A stretch of DNA of 64,000 nt from Sisyra terminalis. Lineage: Eukaryota > Arthropoda > Insecta > Neuroptera > Sisyridae. The stretch is from positions 434,001 through 498,000 of the forward strand of contig OY292279.1 in the NCBI GenBank assembly GCA_958496175.1, read 5' to 3'. Positions within the stretch are counted from its first letter, which is position 1. Every line of letters begins with the position of its first letter. The notes beneath the pieces were generated by a model. That model saw only the letters and a program-made list of their open reading frames with translations, was not told the origin of the DNA and ran no database searches. The position numbers and the translations under genes were made by a program. Shown here piece by piece: positions 54,825-64,000 of this stretch.

Positions 54825-55061
54825 TTGCGGTTATTTTTGCGGATATCATTGCGGTTATTTTTGCGGATATCATTGCGGTTATTTTGCGGTGATATTTGCG
54901 GTTATTTTTGCGGATATCATTGCGGTTATTTTGCGGTAATATTTGCGGTTATTTTTGCAGATATCATTGCGGTTATTTTTGCGGATATTATTGCGGTTAT
55001 TTTTGCGGATATCATTGCGGTTATTTTTGCGGATATCATTGCGGTTATTTTGCGGTGATAT
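54730..55061 (+). repeat. 166-bp unit, tandem pair
   Basis: Sixth locus of the two-copy 166-bp structure, about 20 kb from the nearest other locus, again with TGCAGATATCAT once per unit. Confidence 0.83.
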
Positions 55062-58000
55062 TTGCGGTTATTTTTGCGGATATCATTGCGGTTATTTTGC
55101 GGTAATATTTGCGGTTATTTTTGCGGATATTATTGCGGTTAATTTGCTGTAATATTTGCGGTTAATTTTGCGGATATCATTGCGGTTATTTTTGCGGATA
55201 TTATTGCGGTTATTTTTGCGGATATCATTGCGGTTATTTTGCGGTGATATTTGCGGTTATTTTTGCGGATATCATTGCGGTTATTTTGCGGTAATATTTG
55301 CGGTTATTTTTGCGGATATCATTGCGGTTATTTTTGCGGATATCATTGCGGTTATTTTGCGGTGATATTTGCGGTTATTTTTGCGGATATCATTGCGGTT
55401 ATTTTGCGGTAATATTTGCGGTTATTTTTGCAGATATCAATGCGGTTATTTTTGCGGATATTATTGCGGTTATTTTTGCGGATATCATTGCGGTTATTTT
55501 TGCGGATGTCATTGCGGTTATTTTTGCGGATATAATTGCGGTTATTTTTGCGGATATCATTGCGGTTATTTTTGCGGATATCATTGCGGTTATTTTGCGG
55601 TAATATTTGCGGTTATTTTTGCGGATATCATTGCGGTTATTTTGCGGTGATATTTGCGGTTATTTTTGCGGATATTATTGCGGTTATTTTTGCGGATATC
55701 ATTGCGGTTATTTTGCGGTGATATTTGCGGTTATTTTTGCGGATATCATTGCGGTTATTTTGCGGTAATATTTGCGGTTATTTTTGCAGATATCAATGCG
55801 GTTATTTTTGCGGATATTATTGCGGTTATTTTTGCGGATATCATTGCGGTTATTTTTGCGGATATCATTGCGGTTATTTTTGCGGATATCATTGCGGTTA
55901 TTTTTGCGGTGATATTTGCGGTTATTTTTGCGGATATCATTGCGGTTATTTTTGCGGATATCATTGCGGTTATTTTTGCGGTGATATTTGCGGTTATTTT
56001 TGCGGATATCATTGCGGTTATTCTGCGGTAATATTTGCGGTTATTTTTGCGGATATTATTGCGGTTATTTTTGCGGATATCATTGCGGTTATTGTGCGGT
56101 GATATTTTCGGTTTTTTTTGCGGATATCATTGCGGTTATTTTGCGGTAATATTTGCGGTTATTTTTGCGGATATCATTGCGGTTATTTTTGCGGATATTA
56201 TTGCGGTTATTTTTGCGGATATCATTGCGGTTATTTTTGCGGATATCATTGCGGTTATTTTGCGGTGATATTTGCGGATATTTTTGCGGATATCATTGCG
56301 GTTATTTTGCGGTAATATTTATGGTTATTTTTGCGGATATTATTGCGGTTATTTTTGCGGATATCATTGCGGTTATTTTGCGGTGATATTTGCGGTTATT
56401 TTTGCGGATATCATTGCGGTTATTTTGCGGTAATATTTGCGGTTATTTTTGCGGATATTATTGCGGTTATTTTGCTGTAATATTTGCGGTTATTTTTGCG
56501 GATATCATTGCGGTTATTTTTGCGGATATTATTGCGGTTATTTTTGCGGATATTATTGCGGTTATTTTGCTGTAATATTTGCGGTTAATTTTGCGGAAAT
56601 CATTGCGGTTATTTTTGTGGATATTATTGCGGATATTTTGGCGGATATCATTGCGGTTATTTTGCGGTGATATTTGCGGTTATTTTTGCGGATATCATTG
56701 CGGTTATTTTGCGGTAATATTTGCGGTTTTTTTTGCGGATATTATTGCGGTTATTTTTGCGGATATTATGGCGGTTATTTTTGCGGATATCATTGCGGTT
56801 ATTTTTGCGGATATCATTGCGGTTATTTTGCGGTTATATTTGCGGTTATTTTTGCGGATATCATTGCGGTTATTTTGCGGTAATATTTGCGGTTATTTTT
56901 GCGGATATTATTGCGGTTATTTTGCTGTAATATTTGCGGTTTTTTTTGCGGATATCATTGCGGTTATTTTGCGGTGATATTTGCGGTTATTTTTGCGGAT
57001 ATCATTGCGGTTATTTTGCGGTGATATTTGCGGTTATTTTTGCGGATATCATTGCGGTTATTTTGCGGTAATATTTGCGGTTATTTTTGCGGATATTATT
57101 GCGGTTATTTTTGCGGATAACATTGCGGTTATTTTGCGGTGATATTTGCGGTTATTTTTTGCTGATATCATTGCGGTTATTTTGCGGTAATATTTGCGGT
57201 TATTTTTGCGGATATCATTGCGGTTATTTTTGCGGATATTATTGCGGTTATTTTTGCGGATATCATTGCGGTTATTTTTGCGGATATCATTGCGGTTATT
57301 TTTGCGGATATCATTGCGGTTATTTTTGCGGTGATATTTGCGGTTATTTTTGCGGATATCATTGCGGTTATTTTTGCGGATATCATTGCGGTTATTTTGC
57401 GGTGATATTTGCGGTTATTTTTGCGGATATCATTGCGGTTATTTTGCGGTAATATTTGCGGTTATTTTTGCAGATATCATTGCGGTTATTTTTGCGGATA
57501 TTATTGCGGTTATTTTTGCGGATATCATTGCGGTTATTTTTGCGGATATCATTGCGGTTATTTTGCGGTGATATTTGCGGTTATTTTTGCGGATATCATT
57601 GCGGTTATTTTGCGGTAATATTTGCGGTTATTTTTGCGGATATTATTGCGGTTAATTTGCTGTAATATTTGCGGTTAATTTTGCGGATATCATTGCGGTT
57701 ATTTTTGCGGATATTATTGCGGTTATTTTTGCGGATATCATTGCGGTTATTTTGCGGTGATATTTGCGGTTATTTTTGCGGATATCATTGCGGTTATTTT
57801 GCGGTAATATTTGCGGTTATTTTTGCGGATATCATTGCGGTTATTTTTGCGGATATCATTGCGGTTATTTTGCGGTGATATTTGCGGTTATTTTTGCGGA
57901 TATCATTGCGGTTATTTTGCGGTAATATTTGCGGTTATTTTTGCAGATATCAATGCGGTTATTTTTGCGGATATTATTGCGGTTATTTTTGCGGATATCA

Positions 58001-59792
58001 TTGCGGTTATTTTTGCGGATGTCATTGCGGTTATTTTTGCGGATATAATTGCGGTTATTTTTGCGGATATCATTGCGGTTATTTTTGCGGATATCATTGC
58101 GGTTATTTTGCGGTAATATTTGCGGTTATTTTTGCGGATATCATTGCGGTTATTTTGCGGTGATATTTGCGGTTATTTTTGCGGATATTATTGCGGTTAT
58201 TTTTGCGGATATCATTGCGGTTATTTTGCGGTGATATTTGCGGTTATTTTTGCGGATATCATTGCGGTTATTTTGCGGTAATATTTGCGGTTATTTTTGC
58301 AGATATCAATGCGGTTATTTTTGCGGATATTATTGCGGTTATTTTTGCGGATATCATTGCGGTTATTTTTGCGGATATCATTGCGGTTATTTTTGCGGAT
58401 ATCATTGCGGTTATTTTTGCGGTGATATTTGCGGTTATTTTTGCGGATATCATTGCGGTTATTTTTGCGGATATCATTGCGGTTATTTTTGCGGTGATAT
58501 TTGCGGTTATTTTTGCGGATATCATTGCGGTTATTCTGCGGTAATATTTGCGGTTATTTTTGCGGATATTATTGCGGTTATTTTTGCGGATATCATTGCG
58601 GTTATTGTGCGGTGATATTTTCGGTTTTTTTTGCGGATATCATTGCGGTTATTTTGCGGTAATATTTGCGGTTATTTTTGCGGATATCATTGCGGTTATT
58701 TTTGCGGATATTATTGCGGTTATTTTTGCGGATATCATTGCGGTTATTTTTGCGGATATCATTGCGGTTATTTTGCGGTGATATTTGCGGATATTTTTGC
58801 GGATATCATTGCGGTTATTTTGCGGTAATATTTATGGTTATTTTTGCGGATATTATTGCGGTTATTTTTGCGGATATCATTGCGGTTATTTTGCTGTGAT
58901 ATTTGCGGTTATTTTTGCGGATATCATTGCGGTTATTTTGCGGTAATATTTGCGGTTATTTTTGCGGATATTATTGCGGTTATTTTGCTGTAATATTTGC
59001 GGTTATTTTTGCGGATATCATTGCGGTTATTTTTGCGGATATTATTGCGGTTATTTTTGCGGATATTATTGCGGTTATTTTGCTGTAATATTTGCGGTTA
59101 ATTTTGTGGAAATCATTGCGGTTATTTTTGTGGATATTATTGCGGATATTTTGGCGGATATCATTGCGGTTATTTTGCGGTGATATTTGCGGTTATTTTT
59201 GCGGACATCATTGCGGTTATTTTGCGGTAATATTTGCGGTTTTTTTTGCGGATATTATTGCGGTTATTTTTGCGGATATTATGGCGGTTATTTTTGCGGA
59301 TATCATTGCGGTTATTTTTGCGGATATCATTGCGGTTATTTTGCGGTTATATTTGCGGTTATTTTTGCGGATATCATTGCGGTTATTTTGCGGTAATATT
59401 TGCGGTTATTTTTGCGGATATTATTGCGGTTATTTTGCTGTAATATTTGCGGTTTTTTTTGCGGATATCATTGCGGTTATTTTGCGGTGATATTTGCGGT
59501 TATTTTTGCGGATATCATTGCGGTTATTTTGCGGTGATATTTGCGGTTATTTTTGCGGATATCATTGCGGTTATTTTGCGGTAATATTTGCGGTTATTTT
59601 TGCGGATATTATTGCGGTTATTTTTGCGGATAACATTGCGGTTATTTTGCGGTGATATTTGCGGTTATTTTTTGCTGATATCATTGCGGTTATTTTGCGG
59701 TAATATTTGCGGTTATTTTTGCGGATATCATTGCGGTTATTTTTGCGGATATTATTGCGGTTATTTTTGCGGATATCATTGCGGTTATTTTG
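54825..59792 (+). repeat. 2,513-bp-spaced higher-order repeat, two copies
   Basis: About 54,825-57,279 matches about 57,338-59,792 at a constant 2,513 bp. Shared landmarks are GATGTCATTG near 55,506/58,019, two full-length A+C dimers at 55,906 and 55,978 and at 58,419 and 58,491, TTCTGCGGTAAT near 56,022/58,535, ATATTTTCGG near 56,102/58,615 and GCGGTTATATTTGCGG near 56,829/59,342. I noted three single-base differences in about 2,455 bp: 56,382 G to 58,895 T, 56,594 C to 59,107 T, and 56,693 T to 59,206 C. The copies are therefore about 99.9% identical by this count. Confidence 0.88.
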
Positions 59793-62700
59793 CTGTAATA
59801 TTTGCGGTTAATTTTGCGGATATTATTGCGGTTATTTTTGCGGATATCATTGCGGTTATTATTGCGGATATCATTGCGGTTATTTTGCGGTGATATTTGC
59901 GGTTATTTTTGCGGATATCATTGCGGTTATTTTGCGGTAATATTTGCGGTTATTTTTGCGGATATCATTGCTGTTATTTTTGCGGATATTATTGCGGTTA
60001 TTTTTGCGGATATTATTGCGGTTATTTTTGCGGATATCATTGCGGTTATTTTGCGGTAATATTTGCGGTTATTTTTGCGGATATTATTGCGGTTATTTTG
60101 CTGTAATATTTGCGGTTAATTTTGCGGATATCATTGCGGTTATTTTTGCGGATATTATTGCGGTTATTTTTGCGGATATCATTGCGGTTATTTTGCGGTG
60201 ATATTTGCGGTTATTTTAGCGGATATCATTGCGGTTATTTTGCGGTAATATTTGCGGTTATTTTTGCGGATATCATTGCGAGTAATTTTTGCGGATATCA
60301 TTGCGGTTATTTTGCGGTGATATTTGCGGTTATTTTTGCGGATATCATTGCGGTTATTTTGCGGTAATATTTGCGGTTATTTTTGCAGATATAATTGCGG
60401 TTATTTTTGCGGATATTATTGCGGTTATTTATGCGGATATCATTGCGGTTATTTTTGCGGATATCATTGCGGTTATTTTGCGGTGATATTTGCGGTTATT
60501 TTTGCGGATATCATTGCGGTTATTTTTGCGGATATAATTGCGGTTATTTTTGCGGATATCATTGCGGTTATATTTGCGGATATCATTGCGGTTATTTTGC
60601 GGTAATATTTGCGGTTATTTTTGCGGATATCATTGCGGTTATTTTGCGGTGATATTTGCGGTTATTTTTGCGGATATTATTGCGGTTATTTTTGCGGATA
60701 TTATTGCGGTTATTTTTGCGGATATCATTGCGGTTATTTTGCGGTGATATTTGCGGTTATTTTTGCGGATATCATTGCGGTTATTTTTGCGGATATTATT
60801 GCGGTTATTTTTGCGGATATTATTGCGGTTATTTTTGCGGATATCATTGCGGTTATTTTGCGGTGATATTTGCGGTTATTTTTGCGGATATCATTGCGGT
60901 TATTTTGCGGTAATATTTGCGGTTATTTTTGCGGATATCATTGCGGTTATTTTTGCGGATATCATTGCGGTTATTGTGCGGTGATATTTGCGGTTATTTT
61001 TGCGGATATCATTGCGGTTATTTTGCGGTAATATTTGCGGTTATTTTTGCGGATATCATTGCTGTTATTTTTGCGGATATTATTGCGGTTATTTTTGCGG
61101 ATATTATTGCGGTTATTTTTGCGGATATCATTGCGGTTATTTTGCGGTAATATTTGCGGTTATTTTTGCGGATATCATTGCGGTTATTTTTGCGGATATT
61201 ATTGCGGTTATTTTTGCGGATATCATTGCGGTTATTTTTGCTGATATCATTGCGGTTATTTTGCGGTGATATTTGCGGTTATTTTTGCGGATATCATTGC
61301 GGTTATTTTGCGGTAATATTTATGGTTATTTTTGCGAATATTATTGCGGTTATTTTTGCGGATATCATTGCGGTTATTTTGCGGTGATATTTGCGGTTAT
61401 TTTGCGGTAATATTTGCGGTTATTTTTGCGGATATTATTGCGGTTATTTTGCTGTAATATTTGCGGTTATTTTTGCGGATATCATTGCGGTTATTTTGCG
61501 GAGATATTTGCGGTTATTTTTGCGGATATCATTGCGGTTATTTTGCGGTGATATTTGCGGTTATTTTTGCGGATATCATTGCGGTTATTTTGCGGTAATA
61601 ATTATGGTTATTTTTGCGGATATTATTGCGGTTATTTTTGCGGATATCATTGCGGTTATTTTTGCGGATATTAGTGCGGTTATTTTTGCGGATATCATTG
61701 CGGTTATTTTCGCGGATATCATTGCGGTTATTTTGCGGTAATATTTGCGGTTATTTTTGCGGATATCATTGCGGTTATTTTGCGGTAATATTTGCGGTTA
61801 TTTTTGCGGATATAATTGCGGTTATTTTTGCGGTTATTTTTGCGGATATCATTGAGGTTATTTTGCGGTAATATTTGTGGTTATTTTTGCGGATATCATT
61901 GCGGTTATTTTTGCGGATATCATTGCGGTTATTTTGCGGTAATATTTGCTGTTATTTTTGCGGATATCATTGCGGTTATTTTTGCGGATATTAGTGCGGT
62001 TATTTTTGCGGATATCATTGCGGTTATTTTCGCGGATATCATTGCGGTTATTTTGCGGTAATATTTGCGGTTATTTTTGCGGATATCATTGCGGTTATTT
62101 TGCGGTAATATTTGCGGTTATTTTTGCGGATATAATTGCGGTTATTTTTGCGGATATCATTGCGGTTATTTTGCGGTAATATTTGCGGTTATTTTTGCGG
62201 ATATTATTGCGGTTATTTTTGCGGATATCATTGCGGTTATTTTGCGGTGATATTTGCGGTTATTTTTGCGGATATCATTGCGGTTATTTTGCGGTGATAT
62301 TTGCGGTTATTTTTTCGGATATCATTGCGGTTATTTTGCGGTGATATTTGCGGTTATTTTTGCGGATATCATTGCGGTTATTTTGCGGTAATATTTGCGG
62401 TTATTTTTGCGGATATCATTGCGGTTATTTTTGCGGATATCATTGCGGTTATTTTGCGGTAATATTTGCGGTTATTTTTGCGGATATCATTGCGGTTATT
62501 TTTGCGGATATCATTGCGGTTATTTTTGCGGATATCATTGCGGTTATTTTGCGGTAATATTTGCGGTTATTTTTGCGGATATCATTGCGGTTATTTTGCG
62601 GTGATATTTGCGGTTATTTTTGCGGATATTATTGCGGTTATTTTTGCGGATATCATTGCGGTTATTTTGCGGTGATATTTGCGGTTATTTTTGCGGATAT

Positions 62701-64000
62701 CATTGCGGTTATTTTTGCGGATATTATTGCGGTTATTTTTGCGGATATCATTGCGGTTATTTTTGCGGATATCATTGCGGTTATTTTGCGGTAATATTTG
62801 CGGTTATTTTTGCGGATATCATTGCGGTTATTTTTGCGGATATTATTGCGGTTATTTTTGCGGATATCATTGCGGTTATTTTTGCGGATATCATTGCGGT
62901 TATTTTGCGGTAACATTTGCGGTTATTTTTGCGGATATTATTGCGGTTATTTTTGCGGATATCATTGCGGTTATTTTTGCGGATATCATTGCGGTTATTT
63001 TGAGGTAATATTTGCGGTTATTTTTGCGGATATCATTGCGGTTATTTTGCGGTGATATTTGCGGTTATTTTTGCGGATATTATTGCGGTTATTTTTGCGG
63101 ATATCATTGCGGTTATTTTGCGGTGATATTTGCGGTTATTTTTGCGGATATCATTGCGGTTATTTTTGCGGATATTATTGCGGTTATTTTTGCGGATATT
63201 ATTGCGGTTATTTTTGCGGATATCATTGCGGTTATTTTGCGGAGATATTTGCGGTTATTTTTGCGGATATCATTGCGGTTATTTTGCGGTGATATTTGCG
63301 GATATTTTGCGGTAATATTTGCGGTTATTTTTGCGGATATTATTGCGGTTATTTTGCTGTAATATTTGCGGTTAATTTTGCGGATATCATTGCGGTAATT
63401 TTTGCGGATATTATTGCGGTTATTTTTGCGGGTATCTTTGCGGTTATTTTGCGGTAATATTTGCGGTTATTTTTGCGGAAATCATTGCGGTTATTTTTGC
63501 GGATATTATTGCGGTTATTTTTGCGGATATCATTGCGGTTATTTTTGCGGATATCATTGCGGTTATTTTGCGGTAACATTTGCGGTTATTTTTGCGGATA
63601 TTAATGCGGTTATTTTTGTGGATATCATTGCGGTTATTTTTGCGGATATCATTGCGGTTATTTTGCGGTGATATTTGCGGTTATTTTTGCGGATATTATT
63701 GCGGTTATTTATGCGGATATCATTGCGGTTATTTTGCGGTGATATTTGCGGTTATTTTTGCGGATATCATTGCGGTTATTTTTGCGGATATTATTGCGGT
63801 TATTTTTGCGGATATTATTGCGGTTATTTTTGCGGATATCATTGCGGTTATTTAGCGGTGATATTAGCGGTTATTTTTGCGGATATCATTGCGGTTATTT
63901 TTGCGGATATCATTGCGGTTATTTTGCGGTGATATTTGCGGTTATTTTTGCGGATATCATTGCGGTTATTTTGCGGAAATATTGGCGGTTATTTTTGCGG
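59793..64000 (+). repeat. Irregular right-hand end of the window with short local duplications
   Basis: The same dimers continue, but I found no kilobase-scale repeat with earlier parts. A 199-bp stretch at about 61,630-61,828 matches 61,950-62,148 at offset 320, carrying GATATTAGTGCGG near 61,665/61,985 and TTTTCGCGGATATC near 61,707/62,027. Unusual elements cluster here: GCGAGTAATTTTTGCGG near 60,278, two A elements in a row near 61,817-61,840, GCGGAGATATT near 61,498 and 63,239, TTTTTTCGGATATC near 62,310, TTGAGGTAATATT near 63,001, GCGGGTATCTTTG near 63,428 and GCGGAAATATTGGCGG near 63,974. The window ends inside the array. Confidence 0.8.

Larger units (their letters stand above)
1..64000 (+). 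repeat. Satellite array of 12-bp elements organised as 24-bp and 23-bp dimers
   Basis: Every part of the window is made of 12-bp elements starting TGCGG, all in the same orientation. The main forms are A (TGCGGTTATTTT), B (TGCGGATATCAT or TGCGGATATTAT), C (TGCGGTGATATT), D (TGCGGTAATATT) and E (TGCTGTAATATT). A+B makes a 24-bp dimer. An A element one T short followed by C, D or E makes a 23-bp dimer that punctuates runs of one to eight A+B dimers. A and B share 9 of 12 positions, A and C 10 of 12, A and D 10 of 12, so one 12-bp ancestor is likely. The array begins before base 1 and continues past base 64,000. No unique stretch longer than a few bases interrupts it: no gene, tRNA, rRNA, transposon or terminator is visible. 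GC content from the consensus is about 33-38%. Function is unknown; a structural heterochromatin or centromere role is inference only. Confidence 0.97.

Noticed and set aside
47990..62330. CENP-B box-like sites at TTCGG variants (47,992; 51,501; 56,102; 58,615; 62,313)
   Set aside because: They share only TTCG; the required A and CGGG positions of the motif are absent.
1..64000. Repeat peptides with Cys-Gly-Tyr resembling silk, keratin-associated or ice-binding repeats
   Set aside because: The peptide is a direct translation of the satellite and changes to an unrelated peptide at each 23-bp dimer. The resemblance is only compositional.
1..64000. CRISPR array
   Set aside because: The periodicity is regular, but the sequence between repeats is itself repeat. 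There are no unique spacers, leader or cas genes.
1..64000. Telomere repeat
   Set aside because: The unit is 12/24 bp with TGCGG and does not match known TTAGGG-like, TTAGG or TTTAGGG telomere units.
1..64000. G-quadruplex-forming sequence on the G-rich strand
   Set aside because: G tracts are only two bases long and 12 bp apart, too short and too far apart for a stable quadruplex.
1..64000. Replication origin or DnaA-like boxes from TTATT and AATAACCGC
   Set aside because: The match to DnaA boxes is partial, and the motif is present thousands of times as part of the satellite.
1..64000. tRNA, rRNA, small RNA, terminators, riboswitches
   Set aside because: No element departs from the satellite for more than a few bases. 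The strand asymmetry leaves no pairing arms for stable hairpins.
1..64000. The whole window as an assembly artefact
   Set aside because: Not dismissed for copy numbers of the near-identical blocks. But the many independent private variants and different duplication spacings argue that the array itself is real.

Overview
The whole 64,000-base window is one uninterrupted head-to-tail satellite DNA array. I found no gene, RNA gene, transposon or other unique sequence anywhere in it. The array runs off both ends of the window, so its true length and its flanks are unknown. Such an array points to a eukaryotic chromosome, most plausibly a centromeric, pericentromeric, sex-chromosome or other heterochromatic block. 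The sequence does not let me name the species, and I do not recognise the monomer as a described satellite.

The array is built in nested layers. Layer 1 is a 12-bp element that almost always begins TGCGG. Four main versions exist: A (TGCGGTTATTTT), B (TGCGGATATCAT or TGCGGATATTAT), C (TGCGGTGATATT) and D (TGCGGTAATATT). E (TGCTGTAATATT) is a mutated D. Layer 2 is the 24-bp A+B dimer, the bulk of the window. Layer 3 is a punctuating 23-bp dimer, an A element one T short followed by C, D or E. It separates runs of A+B dimers, so distances between punctuations are 24n+23 (47, 71, 95, 119 and so on, up to 215). Layer 4 is a set of higher-order duplications of 0.16 to 6.6 kb, many nearly identical.

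Layout by region. 1-18,260: a family rich in E elements and in TGCGGTTAATTT, with repeated blocks at spacings of 923, 1,113, 921, 6,600 and 3,122 bp. 18,260-20,130: a small block with 426- and 486-bp periods. 20,135-34,480: blocks of about 1.7-3.2 kb reused at spacings of about 3.5 and 5.3 kb. 34,480-35,670: a clean 594-bp tandem pair. 37,231-40,700: a 1,682-bp repeat with a shortened third copy. 40,610-44,830: a block repeated at 3,255 bp, interrupted at about 42,280-43,860 by a patch of the first-region family. 44,496-51,541: a 3,509-bp unit in two nearly perfect tandem copies. 54,825-59,792: a 2,513-bp-spaced pair. 59,793-64,000: more irregular sequence with only short local duplications.

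The many open reading frames of 60-196 codons are a by-product of the repeat. The 24-bp dimer contains no stop in any forward frame, and 24 is divisible by 3. Each 23-bp dimer shifts the frame, so a reading passes through three low-complexity peptides and then meets TGA or TAA. Nearly all of these frames begin at TTG. I therefore annotate no coding sequence. Duplication boundaries were found by comparing rare variant bases by eye and are good to roughly 50 bp.
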